This document shows positions 17,609-25,868 of a stretch of DNA of 64,000 nucleotides, piece by piece. This DNA comes from an uncultured Bacilli bacterium (GTDB taxonomy: Bacteria > Bacillota_I > Bacilli_A > RFN20 > CAG-826): NCBI GenBank assembly GCA_934140155.1, contig CAKPBC010000008.1, positions 5,687 through 69,686 of the forward strand, read 5' to 3'. Under the pieces are notes generated by a model, which did no database searches, was not told the origin of the DNA, and was given only the letters and a program-made list of their open reading frames with translations. Positions within the stretch are counted from its first letter, which is position 1, and the number at the start of each line of letters is the position of its first letter. The position numbers were made by a program, and so were the translations under genes.

Positions 17609-18169
17609 ATTTACAACCCAAATTTTACTAACCCACAACAACAAAGACCAGAAAAGACTAACAATGATTTAGTTAATGAAGCAATTCGCTTTCCTACAGT
17701 CTTAGTAATTGGCCCAAATGGTGAATCATTTGGTACGATGTCTCGTTTTGACGCTTTAAACAAAGCAAGATACTTAAATTTAGATTTACTCTGTGTTGCG
17801 CCTCAAGCTCAACCACCAGTATGCAAAATCTTAAACTATGGTAAATATCGCTTTGAAGCTCAAAAGAAACAAAAACTTAATAAGAAGAAACAAGCTGTTG
17901 TCAATATCAAGGAAGTTCGCTTAACTCCACAAATTGGTATGCACGACTTAGAAACTAAAGCTAACCAAGCAAGTAAGTTCTTACAAAATGGTGATAAAGT
18001 TAAAGTTTCTGTACGTTTCCGCGGTCGTCAATTATCGCACGTTGAAGTTGGTGAAGAGGTTTTAAATAAGTTTTTTGAACTTGTAAATGAATATGCAGTA
18101 ATGGAGAAAAAGCCAGCATTAGATGGCAAATTCTTAAATGCAGTTTTAGCATCAAAAGTTAAAAAATAG
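17609..18169 (+). CDS. infC: Translation initiation factor IF-3, AUU start
   Basis: Binds the 30S subunit and checks the start codon, 186 residues. The frame has no ATG before codon 44, yet the N-domain (NEAIRFPTVLVIGPNGESFGTM) requires the upstream part. AAAGGAGG ends at 17601 and three ATT codons follow in frame; the one at 17609 has the right 7-base spacing. An AUU start is known for infC in E. coli and Geobacillus, where IF-3 discriminates against its own start codon. The C-domain includes KIKEVRLTP-like VNIKEVRLTPQIGMHD. rpmI follows 12 bases later. Confidence 0.92.
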   Translation: MYNPNFTNPQQQRPEKTNNDLVNEAIRFPTVLVIGPNGESFGTMSRFDALNKARYLNLDLLCVAPQAQPPVCKILNYGKYRFEAQKKQKLNKKKQAVVNIKEVRLTPQIGMHDLETKANQASKFLQNGDKVKVSVRFRGRQLSHVEVGEEVLNKFFELVNEYAVMEKKPALDGKFLNAVLASKVKK

Positions 18170-18181
18170 GAGGAACGTAGT

Positions 18182-18373
18182 ATGCCAAAAATGAAAACAA
18201 AACGTGCTTTAGCAAAACGTGTTAAAAAAGTTGGTAATGGTAAATTAAAAATCAATTCCGCTTATACTTCACACTTAGCACACAACAAAACACACAAACA
18301 AAAAAGACAATTAAGAAAGGCTTCATATGTATCTAAGAGCGATTACAAACGCATTAAATACTTGATGCAATAA
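18182..18373 (+). CDS. rpmI: 50S ribosomal protein L35
   Basis: 63 residues, very basic, starting MPKMKTKRALAKRVKKVGNGK and ending in a Lys/Arg-rich tail, as L35 does. AGGAGG lies 8 bases before the ATG. Middle gene of the infC-rpmI-rplT operon. Confidence 0.97.
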   Translation: MPKMKTKRALAKRVKKVGNGKLKINSAYTSHLAHNKTHKQKRQLRKASYVSKSDYKRIKYLMQ

Positions 18374-18389
18374 TTAGGAGGTAAGAGTC

Positions 18390-18746
18390 ATGAGAGTAAA
18401 GAATAGTGTCGTCACAAGAGCAAGACGTAAAAAAGTACTCAAAAGAGCAAAAGGCTATTTCGGTAGCAAACACCTCTTATTCAAATCTGCTAAAGAACAA
18501 GTAATGCATTCATTACGTTATGCGTTTAGAGATCGTAAACAAGTTAAACGTGATTACCGTAAATTATGGATTAAACGTATTAACGCTGCTTGCAGAATGA
18601 ATGATATTTCTTATTCAAAATTCATGCATGGATTAAAATTAGCTAACATCAACATGAACCGTAAATCATTATCTGAATTAGCTATCAATGATCCAAAAGC
18701 ATTCACTAAGTACGTTGAACTTAGTAAAAAAGCTTTAGCTAAATAG
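18390..18746 (+). CDS. rplT: 50S ribosomal protein L20
   Basis: 118 residues, the normal size. The basic N-terminal helix (MRVKNSVVTRARRKKVLKRA, GYFGSKHLLFKSAKEQVMHSL) binds 23S rRNA early in assembly; the C-terminal globular part is the domain that also binds the operon leader for autogenous control. AGGAGG precedes the ATG. Last gene of the operon, before a terminator. Confidence 0.97.
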   Translation: MRVKNSVVTRARRKKVLKRAKGYFGSKHLLFKSAKEQVMHSLRYAFRDRKQVKRDYRKLWIKRINAACRMNDISYSKFMHGLKLANINMNRKSLSELAINDPKAFTKYVELSKKALAK

Positions 18747-18757
18747 TTCGCTTATTA

Positions 18758-18786
18758 AATGCAACTCAATTGGGTTGCATTTTTTA
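18758..18786 (+). terminator. Terminator after rplT
   Basis: ATGCAAC/GTTGCAT stem with inner CAATTG and a T-run. Because the convergent ytfJ ends at 18784, the hairpin lies between two convergent units. Confidence 0.85.
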
Positions 18787-19182
18787 TTTATTTCTTTTCT
18801 TATCTTTCATCATATATTTAGATACATCTTTATATACTTCAAATAATCTGTCATAAATAGTTTTATTTTCTTTCATTTTAATAATCTCAACTTTTCCATT
18901 ATTAATATATAAAAATGCTTCTGGATTTAAAGACAATCCACCTAGACTACCTCCTGCTAGAGGAAAATCACTTGAATACTCAAATAACAAGTCATTACTA
19001 TTATTTTCTTTTTCTAATTCACTGCCACCAAACCCAAATCCAAATGTTAAGCGTGATATTGGTACAATCATTTCTTTATCATTTATCTTTAAAGGCGTAC
19101 CAATAATTTCTGAAGAATCTAAAATAGTTTTTATACTTGTTAATGTTGATAGCATAACATTTTTAAAAGAATTATTTTCCAT
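18784..19182 (-). CDS. ytfJ: YtfJ/GerW family protein
   Basis: 132 residues. The conserved core GTPLKINDKEMIVPISRLTFGFGFGGSE followed by a Gly-rich stretch (AGGSLGGLSLNPEAFLYI) identifies the YtfJ family. In B. subtilis this is a spore protein needed for germination, but family members also occur in non-spore-formers. It overlaps the DUF2953 gene upstream by 11 bases, the same pair (ytfI-ytfJ) as in Bacillus. A role outside sporulation is possible. Confidence 0.88.
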   Translation of the reverse strand: MENNSFKNVMLSTLTSIKTILDSSEIIGTPLKINDKEMIVPISRLTFGFGFGGSELEKENNSNDLLFEYSSDFPLAGGSLGGLSLNPEAFLYINNGKVEIIKMKENKTIYDRLFEVYKDVSKYMMKDKKRNK

Positions 19183-19636
19183 AACTTAAGTCTCTCCTTA
19201 TAATTTTATTTTTTAAAATATTAATAATTTTTAGATTTAGTTTCCCCTCTAATAAATAATCATTATTTGATGCATTGTGTAAATAAATAAAGTGCATTTT
19301 ACGATATATTTTTAGATTCGATAAGATATAATTACTTCCAAATAATAAAGCATCAAATGGTCCAATAGATGAATTATATAAATATATTTTTATATATTTA
19401 AAATCAATATTTTCTATTAATTTTTTAATATCAATTTTAAATTTAGGTTTAGGACTAGTAATAATTGAAGCAATGATTTCTCCTAGTTCTATTTCAAGTA
19501 TTTTTATTTTAAATAAATATACTTTAATAAAGCGATATGTAATAATAACTTTTATTTTTAAATTAATAAATAAAAACATAGTTACAAATAACAAAATCAA
19601 TAATAATATGAGCAAAATAATCATTAACGTTTTCAT
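19172..19636 (-). CDS. ytfI: DUF2953 membrane-anchored protein (YtfI-like)
   Basis: 154 residues from the ATG at 19636; a longer reading from TTG at 19660 is possible, and neither has a clear Shine-Dalgarno. A strongly hydrophobic N-terminal anchor (MKTLMIILLILLLILLFVTM) precedes an Ile/Lys-rich domain with the DUF2953 C-terminal pattern (LYNSSIGPFDALLFGS, LKIINILKNK). It overlaps ytfJ, as in B. subtilis. The terminator of the upstream gene lies within 40 bases, so the promoter is unclear. Confidence 0.72.
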   Translation of the reverse strand: MKTLMIILLILLLILLFVTMFLFINLKIKVIITYRFIKVYLFKIKILEIELGEIIASIITSPKPKFKIDIKKLIENIDFKYIKIYLYNSSIGPFDALLFGSNYILSNLKIYRKMHFIYLHNASNNDYLLEGKLNLKIINILKNKIIRRDLSYGK

Positions 19637-19671
19637 AATAATATTATTAACTTGCTTCAATAAAATAATTC

Positions 19672-19703
19672 AAAAAAAATGCCATAGCGGAATTCTATGG
19701 CAT
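19672..19703 (-). terminator. Terminator after the small basic protein
   Basis: Perfect 9-bp stem ATGCCATAG/CTATGGCAT with a 7-base loop and a run of seven T on the minus strand. Confidence 0.88.
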
Positions 19704-19710
19704 TTTAAAT

Positions 19711-19920
19711 CTATTTTCTACTTGATTGTTTTCTTGAAGAAGAACGTTTACTTGATGAACATCCACGTTTAGATTCATGATTAGAATTTCTAACGCGCGA
19801 GTTATTTACATCTAAATCTTCTCCATATTCATATTTAGTTCCACGTTGCTTATTAGTAGTAGCAGCTTTTTTTGTAGAACTTTTTCTTGTAGTGCTTTTG
19901 TTAGAACGACTTTGTCTCAC
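19711..19920 (-). CDS. Small Ser/Lys/Arg-rich protein of unknown function
   Basis: 69 residues, mostly Ser, Lys, Arg and Thr, with a short acidic centre (YEYGEDLDV). The start is placed at GTG 19920, with AGGAGG 8 bases upstream; the longer frame would begin inside the Shine-Dalgarno. The SD itself lies in a 5-bp hairpin (ACCTC/GAGGT, 19928-19942), which may limit translation. It is probably nucleic-acid binding and disordered; I do not recognise a family. Confidence 0.6.
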   Translation of the reverse strand: MRQSRSNKSTTRKSSTKKAATTNKQRGTKYEYGEDLDVNNSRVRNSNHESKRGCSSSKRSSSRKQSSRK

Positions 19921-19965
19921 AAATTTCACCTCCTATTGAGGTTAGTTTTTGCGTATTTTTAAAAA

Positions 19966-21165
19966 TTATAAATAATTCTTATCATCCGCGTTATTTTTTT
20001 CATCAATAACGATAGTTTCAACATTTTCTACACAATATTTAATATCACTTTCAAAATCAAATTTTTGTTCGAATGCTTCGACTTCATCTAATTTTGGCAT
20101 TGTTTTAGGATTTTTTGGTTCAAAAATTGTGCAGCAATCTTCATAAGGTCGAATGGATATATCATAAGTATTAATCTTTTTTGCCAATTTAATAATTTCA
20201 ATTTTATCCATTATCGCGACTGGACGAATAATTGGAGTATTAGTAACACTATTAATAACATTTATTGAAGCAAGCGTTTGTGAGGCTACTTGTCCTACTG
20301 ATTCTCCATTAGAAATTGCTAAGCATTTATATTTTTTAGCCAAACGTTCCGCGATACGATACATCATACGACGCATAATGGTAATTGCATAAGATTCATT
20401 CGAATATTTATAAATATCTTCTTGTAACTTGGTAAATGGAACAACATGAATTTTAATACGTGCTTGATAGCGATTAAGTTCTTTACAAATATCTTTTAAT
20501 TTATCAATTACCGCTTCACTAGTATATGGTGGAGAAGCAAAGTGTACGCATTCAATTTTAACTCCTCTTTTCATCATTAAATATGCCGCAACTGGGGAAT
20601 CAATACCGCCTGATATCATATGAAGTGCTTTGCCACCCACTCCTAAAGGATAGCCACCTGCACCTAATATGTCACTTGTAAATATATAAGCAACATCCGC
20701 GCGAATAGTAATAGATACTAAAACATCTGGATTATGAATATCTACTTTATAATTAGTATTTTGCAAAACATATCTGGCGATAATGCGATTAATTTCATCG
20801 CTAATGATTGGATATAATTTATCAGCGCGTTTTGCTTTTATTTTAAAAGTATTTTTATTTTCTTTTTTAAGTAAATCCAAAACCATATTTTTTAAGTTTT
20901 CGATGTCACGATCAACTTTCATGACAAGCGAAAAAGAATAAATTCCTGATACATCTTTTAATCTTTCAATAATTGGTTCATAGTCAGTATCATTTAATTT
21001 GATATAGATATGATCCATGCGTACTTGATATTCAAGATTTTTAAAATCTTTTAAAGCATGTTTAACATTAACACCTAATGTATTAATAAAATCTTTTTTG
21101 TTTTTTCCTTTGGTAGATAACTCACCAAATCTTATCATAATATGATCATAGTTAATATTGTTCAT
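19966..21165 (-). CDS. thiI: tRNA 4-thiouridine synthetase ThiI (short form)
   Basis: Adenylates U8 of tRNA and inserts sulfur, and can feed thiamine thiazole synthesis; 399 residues. An N-terminal ferredoxin-like/THUMP region (to about residue 165) precedes the PP-loop ATP pyrophosphatase with SGGIDSPVAAYLMMKRG and NGESVGQVASQTL. The C-terminal rhodanese domain of E. coli ThiI is absent, so sulfur comes directly from the cysteine desulfurase encoded 4 bases upstream, as in the Bacillus NifZ-ThiI pair. Confidence 0.95.
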   Translation of the reverse strand: MNNINYDHIMIRFGELSTKGKNKKDFINTLGVNVKHALKDFKNLEYQVRMDHIYIKLNDTDYEPIIERLKDVSGIYSFSLVMKVDRDIENLKNMVLDLLKKENKNTFKIKAKRADKLYPIISDEINRIIARYVLQNTNYKVDIHNPDVLVSITIRADVAYIFTSDILGAGGYPLGVGGKALHMISGGIDSPVAAYLMMKRGVKIECVHFASPPYTSEAVIDKLKDICKELNRYQARIKIHVVPFTKLQEDIYKYSNESYAITIMRRMMYRIAERLAKKYKCLAISNGESVGQVASQTLASINVINSVTNTPIIRPVAIMDKIEIIKLAKKINTYDISIRPYEDCCTIFEPKNPKTMPKLDEVEAFEQKFDFESDIKYCVENVETIVIDEKNNADDKNYL

Positions 21166-21169
21166 TATA

Positions 21170-22306
21170 TTACTCCTGTTCTTTAGTACTTTCTAGAATG
21201 TTATGTAAAGTAGTTATGAATATTTTTGCTTCTTCTAAGGTATTTGATTCATCAAAACTTAAACGGATTGGATTAGAGGCTTCCACGCTATTTTTATTCA
21301 TAGCCGCTAGAACGTAAGACTTGTTGCTTTTCTTTGAAGAACAAGCAGAAATTGTTGATACCATAATATCTTTAAGCGATAAAGCTTCAACAACTACACT
21401 TGCTTTATGGCGTAATAAAGAAAAGTTTAATATGAAAGGTGATGCATCTAAAGATGAATTAATTACTACTTCATCAAAATTTGCTAATTCCTTTCGAATA
21501 TAATTATTAATCTCTTGAACTTTTTTTATTTTTTTATCTTTGTTTTCAAAAGCAAGACGTAATGTTTTCGCTAATGTCACATCTTTTGGCATATCACTAG
21601 TACCACTTCTTAAATTAAATTCTTGTCCGCCACCAGATAAAAGCGGTAATGGTTTAATGTTTTTTCTTATTGCTAAAAATCCAGATCCTTTTAAGCCATG
21701 AATTTTGTGACTTGAAGCAATAAACATATCAATCAAATTATAATTAACATCAATTTTAGTTATCGATTGCGTCGTATCAGAATGAAAGAAACATTTTGGA
21801 TATTCATGGACAATTTTACTTAGTGCTTCAATATCATTAATTTCGCCAGTTTCATTATTAACATGCATTATCGAAACCAAAATTGTATCGTTTCGCATAG
21901 CTTTTCTTAATGTATCTGGTTCAATTATACCTTTTTTATTAACAGGCAAAATAGTTACTTCAAAACCAAATTCTTCTTCTAATTGTTTAAAAGCATTAAG
22001 AACTGAAGGATGTTCCACATTAGTGGTTATCAAATGTTTCCCGCGGTTTTTATACGCTAAAGCGACACCTTTAATAGCTAGGTTATTTGATTCAGTTGCA
22101 CCAGAAGTAAATATAATTTCATAGTTTTTATCTAAGCCTAAAAGACTTAACACTTGTTCACGCGCTAAGTTTAATAGACGGCTACTTTCTAAACCTATTT
22201 TATGGTTACTAGAAGGATTACCATAATATTTTTCTACAAGTTGATTAAAAGATACTAGCAACTCTTTATTGACGCTTGTCGTCGCAGCATTATCAAAATA
22301 AATCAA
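21170..22306 (-). CDS. Cysteine desulfurase (NifZ/IscS-like)
   Basis: A PLP enzyme that takes sulfur from cysteine, 378 residues. Motifs are the N-terminal YFDNAATT, TSGATESNN, HSDTTQ and the PLP-lysine stretch SSHKIHGLKG. The catalytic Cys loop is ISACSSKKS (about residue 326). Position in front of thiI points to a dedicated partner for tRNA thiolation, though it may serve other pathways since no iscU is near. It is followed by thiI and preceded by ezrA in the Bacillus order. Confidence 0.93.
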   Translation of the reverse strand: MIYFDNAATTSVNKELLVSFNQLVEKYYGNPSSNHKIGLESSRLLNLAREQVLSLLGLDKNYEIIFTSGATESNNLAIKGVALAYKNRGKHLITTNVEHPSVLNAFKQLEEEFGFEVTILPVNKKGIIEPDTLRKAMRNDTILVSIMHVNNETGEINDIEALSKIVHEYPKCFFHSDTTQSITKIDVNYNLIDMFIASSHKIHGLKGSGFLAIRKNIKPLPLLSGGGQEFNLRSGTSDMPKDVTLAKTLRLAFENKDKKIKKVQEINNYIRKELANFDEVVINSSLDASPFILNFSLLRHKASVVVEALSLKDIMVSTISACSSKKSNKSYVLAAMNKNSVEASNPIRLSFDESNTLEEAKIFITTLHNILESTKEQE

Positions 22307-22338
22307 AATAAAACCTCCACTTAATTTAGAATATGCAA

Positions 22339-22357
22339 TCAGTTAAATTTTAACTGA
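22339..22357. repeat. 19-bp perfect palindrome between ezrA and the desulfurase gene
   Basis: TCAGTTAAA-T-TTTAACTGA. No T-run on either strand, so an operator or weak terminator of ezrA are both possible. Confidence 0.4.
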
Positions 22358-22365
22358 GTTAAAGC

Positions 22366-24108
22366 CTATTCTTTTTCAATATTTGATGCATGTTTAAGTT
22401 TTTTAGTTGTGTTTCCTGCATCTAAATAAGCTTTTTCAAATTCTAAATCGAAAAATGATGTTTCGACTTGATTTAATAATACTTTAATATCACTTAAATG
22501 ATATCTTTCTCTATTAGCGTACACCACTAAACTTTCAGTTAATAAGGCAAAGTTAGCATTTTCTTCATTAGATTTAACTAATTCATCTTTATATTTAATA
22601 AAATTCATAACTAGATTATTAATATTAGCAATATCAATTGGTTTAACTTTTAATAGTGCATCAATTTCATCAATAAGGGCAAATGCTTTAGCAAATGCTT
22701 CTTTTTGCTGATTTTCATAATCAGTTACATAAGTTTCATGAATAACTTTATAAGTATTTTTAAGTTCAAAATATCCATTATAAATGATGTCATTTGCGCT
22801 ATTAAAATCACTTTCAAGTGATAATAAATACGATGAGAAATCATTTAATTTTAAGGAAGCCACTTTTGCTTCGTCCGCTAATTCATTACATTTATTGCGG
22901 AGTAATGAATAAGGTTGTTTGGTATTTGAATGAATATAAGTATCTAAAGTACGTTTGATAGTATCAAGACGAGAAACATTGAATTTAATAACATCGATTT
23001 CATTAATATATTTATCAGACATAATATAGTCTTTTTGAACTTCTGGAATAATATTACAAATTTTTACTGATTTATTTTCTAAATCTTTCACTGATTTATA
23101 AACATCATCAATTGAAGAAGAAAATTCTTCCTTAGCGCTCTTTTCTTCTTCAAATTTTTCTAATAATTTATTAATACATTCCAAAATGTTTTCTAAATCA
23201 TCGTTACAGTTTTTTAGTTTGAATGATTTCAAACGTTGTGTTATATCTTGTAAAGAAGCCTCAAATTGTTCAATAGTGCTATTAACATGAAGATGATTTA
23301 AAGGATAACCTTGCTCAATCATTTCTTGATATTTTAATTTTAATACTGAAATCTTATTTGGAACAACATTACTAACTTTAACACATAATAATGGTAATTG
23401 TTCAATTACTGGTTTAAGTTCTTTAATAGCCATATCAATGCGTTCAAGTATGGCATCAACATTTTCATAATCAGCGCGATCAATTGCTTCATCAAAACGT
23501 TTAAATGCTTCATCGATATTATTAAATAAAATATCAAATGAATCTTCCACTAATTTTAATTCGCCTTCATGTTCAAAATATAAAGCTTTAATATTTCTTA
23601 AATCTTCTTTTTGGGCTAAAGCTTTCTTTTGGGCTTCGTTTTCATTATGTAATAAATCATTTAATTCATTTACGAATGCTTCAATTTGATTACAATAATC
23701 TTCCAATATAGCGCGATTTCTTTTAATGCTTTCTTTATTAGCTTTGCCTTTAGTTTTGTCTAAACTATCATGAAGCATTTGTAAAGCATTTGTGGCTTGA
23801 TCATTTTGTGTTTGTAATAAATCTTCATATTTCTTTAATAAATTAGTATAAGTGTCAACATAAAGTAAGTTGCAACTAGAAATAGCATAAATTCTTTTTA
23901 AAGATGAAGAAGCTTCACCTATTAAAACTGTACGATAATGTTCGTATTTTTTTTCAATTTCTCTTGTTGCTTTTGCTAATCTATGCTTTTTAAGTACTAA
24001 ATTAAATAAAGTTATAAGTACAAATATCACAATAATTGCCACAATCATAACAATAAAAATAATATTTATATTTTTGTTCCACCAATCACTAAACTTACTT
24101 AAAGTCAT
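22366..24108 (-). CDS. ezrA: Septation ring formation regulator EzrA
   Basis: A membrane-anchored negative regulator of FtsZ ring assembly, 580 residues, typical length. One N-terminal transmembrane helix (about residues 14-38, IIFIVMIVAIIVIFVLITLF) is followed by KKHRLAKATREIEK and almost continuous helical, spectrin-like coiled coil to the C-terminus. Identification rests on topology, length and the ezrA-nifS-thiI order of B. subtilis. Its presence means a standard FtsZ-based divisome. Confidence 0.88.
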   Translation of the reverse strand: MTLSKFSDWWNKNINIIFIVMIVAIIVIFVLITLFNLVLKKHRLAKATREIEKKYEHYRTVLIGEASSSLKRIYAISSCNLLYVDTYTNLLKKYEDLLQTQNDQATNALQMLHDSLDKTKGKANKESIKRNRAILEDYCNQIEAFVNELNDLLHNENEAQKKALAQKEDLRNIKALYFEHEGELKLVEDSFDILFNNIDEAFKRFDEAIDRADYENVDAILERIDMAIKELKPVIEQLPLLCVKVSNVVPNKISVLKLKYQEMIEQGYPLNHLHVNSTIEQFEASLQDITQRLKSFKLKNCNDDLENILECINKLLEKFEEEKSAKEEFSSSIDDVYKSVKDLENKSVKICNIIPEVQKDYIMSDKYINEIDVIKFNVSRLDTIKRTLDTYIHSNTKQPYSLLRNKCNELADEAKVASLKLNDFSSYLLSLESDFNSANDIIYNGYFELKNTYKVIHETYVTDYENQQKEAFAKAFALIDEIDALLKVKPIDIANINNLVMNFIKYKDELVKSNEENANFALLTESLVVYANRERYHLSDIKVLLNQVETSFFDLEFEKAYLDAGNTTKKLKHASNIEKE

Positions 24109-24191
24109 ATCAAAACACCTCTCATCGTATTGACTATTTTAGTATAACATAAAAATAAATAAATAATTATTTATTTTCTAAAATTGCTATA

Positions 24192-24230
24192 AAATTTTAA
24201 AAGGTCATAAAAACTCATGTTCTATGACCT
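24192..24230 (-). terminator. Terminator after the CMD-cupin gene
   Basis: 8-bp stem AGGTCATA/TATGACCT with a 13-base loop, then TTTAAAATTTT on the minus strand. The stretch 24109-24307 otherwise holds only AT-rich DNA. Confidence 0.7.
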
Positions 24231-24307
24231 AATAATTATTTCTTTTCGTCTAGTAATATAAAATTTATTATTACATTTATGATTAATTCTTTTTTTAATA
24301 AATAGCA

Positions 24308-25042
24308 TTATTTATAATACTCTTCATCACTAACTTGTTCGCACCATTCATTGCTAGTTTCTTCGCCCGGTACTTCAATAGCTAAATGTGAAAACCAAGA
24401 ATCTTCACTTGCACCATGCCAATGTTTAACACCTGGTTTAATGTTTATAACATCTCCTGGTAACATTGTCACTTTTTCTTTACCCCATTCTTGATAATAT
24501 CCTTTTCCTGCAACGCAAATTAAGATTTGTCCTCCACCATTTTTAGCATGATGAATATGCCAGTTATTACGACATTTAGGTTCAAATGTAACATTAAAAA
24601 TACCAACTTGTGATGTTGAAAGTGGCGCTAAAAAACTTTGACCGATAAAGTACTTAGCAAAACTGACATTAGGTTCACCAATTGGAAAAATCATACTTGC
24701 TTGATGTTTTGCTTTTGCATCTTCACTATTTTCTTCTTTCCAAACTTCTTTTGCAAGATTAAATGCACCCCATGCTTTTGGCCAACCAGCATAAAAAGCA
24801 ATATGGGTAATAATGCTTGCTATTTCTTTTCTTGTTACCCCGTTTTTCTTAGCATTTTCTAAATGATATACCAATGACGAATCAGTAATTCCCATTGATA
24901 TAAGTGCGGTTAATGTTACAATACATCTTGTTTTAACATCAATATCTTCGTTATTCCAATTTTCACCAAATAAGACATCATCATTAAAATGGGCAAATTC
25001 TCCTAAAGCTTTTCTTCCTGCAGTTTGTGTTGTTTTTTTCAT
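24308..25042 (-). CDS. Carboxymuconolactone decarboxylase-like / cupin fusion
   Basis: 244 residues. The N-terminal half is a CMD/AhpD-like helical domain (DVKTRCIVTLTALISMGI, HIAFYAGWPKAWGAFNLAKEVW) without the CxxC of AhpD. The C-terminal half is a cupin with metal ligands WHIHH and PGVKHWHGA. Such fusions are found in Bacillota and are thought to act in aldehyde or redox stress, but no substrate is established. ATG 25042 is chosen because GAGGTG lies in front; the upstream GTG is part of that site. The promoter is of the MerR-regulated kind. Confidence 0.85.
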   Translation of the reverse strand: MKKTTQTAGRKALGEFAHFNDDVLFGENWNNEDIDVKTRCIVTLTALISMGITDSSLVYHLENAKKNGVTRKEIASIITHIAFYAGWPKAWGAFNLAKEVWKEENSEDAKAKHQASMIFPIGEPNVSFAKYFIGQSFLAPLSTSQVGIFNVTFEPKCRNNWHIHHAKNGGGQILICVAGKGYYQEWGKEKVTMLPGDVINIKPGVKHWHGASEDSWFSHLAIEVPGEETSNEWCEQVSDEEYYK

Positions 25043-25060
25043 AATATTCACCTCACATAC

Positions 25061-25091
25061 AATATAATACCTAAACCTAACTTTAGGTCAA
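25061..25091 (-). promoter_or_regulatory. MerR-type promoter with 19-bp spacer and dyad
   Basis: TTGACC (25091-25086) and TATATT (25066-25061) are 19 bases apart, longer than the optimal 17. A dyad ACCTAAA-N6-TTTAGGT (25069-25088) fills the spacer. This is the hallmark of promoters that MerR-family activators untwist; B. subtilis AdhR controls a CMD gene (yraC) this way. No MerR gene is in the window. Confidence 0.75.
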
Positions 25092-25098
25092 TAGTGTA

Positions 25099-25129
25099 TA
25101 ATAAAAACACCACAATTAAGTGATGTTTT
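25099..25129 (-). terminator. Terminator of the decarboxylase-biotin operon
   Basis: AAAACATCAC/GTGGTGTTTT stem with a 6-base loop and following T-rich sequence; it overlaps the birA stop codon. Confidence 0.8.
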
Positions 25130-25868
25130 ACTCATTAATATGGAAAGTTAATTCCCCGTAATATAAATCTTTACTAACTCCATCTACTAGAACATGTAAG
25201 GAATTATCTTTATTAATTTCTAATACTTTAATTAGTTTCTTTTCGTTATTAATTTCGCCATATACTTCTTTGTTATATAGATAATTATATTTATTAGCAA
25301 TAACTAAATAATCATCATTATCTACTTTAACCTGTTCTAATATATTTAAGATATTTTTAAATAACTCATTTTTAAACACATTGATATCAATAGTTTTATT
25401 AATTTCTAAATAATAACTTGTTGCTTTATTTTTTAAACTTTCATCAAATGATTTAACATTTAAATTAACGCCTATTCCAACTACTAAGAATTTAATTTCA
25501 TTATCTAATGATATACTCTCTAATAATATTCCTGTAATCTTTTTATCATTAACATACACATCATTTGGCCATTTAATGGTAACATTTTCTAAACCAAATG
25601 ACTTTAGAGTAATTAAAGTAGCAACTGCGGAACTAATAGAAATAGAAGAAAACTTTTTAATTAGTAGTGGGTCTTTAATTATAAATGAGAACATCAAATT
25701 CTCACCACTTTTACTTTCCCAACTTCTTCCCATTCTGCCGTGCCCATTACTTTGATAATCCGCACTTACAAATGTTAAATCTTCTAATTCCTCATAGTGC
25801 TTTTTAATATAAGTTGATGTTGAATCAATTGTTTCAAAATGAATTTCTTTAACTATCTTTTTCTTCAT
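25128..25868 (-). CDS. birA: Biotin-protein ligase (without HTH domain)
   Basis: Attaches biotin to the carrier protein through biotinyl-AMP, 246 residues. The catalytic core shows TIDSTSTY, SADYQSNGHGRMGRSWES (the GRGRxG-type loop, here GHGRMG), KWPNDVYVND and GIGVNLN, then a small C-terminal domain. No N-terminal winged helix exists, so it cannot repress transcription as E. coli BirA does. The ATG at 25868 is preferred over TTG 25883; neither has a good SD, and it overlaps bioY. Last gene of the operon. Confidence 0.92.
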   Translation of the reverse strand: MKKKIVKEIHFETIDSTSTYIKKHYEELEDLTFVSADYQSNGHGRMGRSWESKSGENLMFSFIIKDPLLIKKFSSISISSAVATLITLKSFGLENVTIKWPNDVYVNDKKITGILLESISLDNEIKFLVVGIGVNLNVKSFDESLKNKATSYYLEINKTIDINVFKNELFKNILNILEQVKVDNDDYLVIANKYNYLYNKEVYGEINNEKKLIKVLEINKDNSLHVLVDGVSKDLYYGELTFHINE

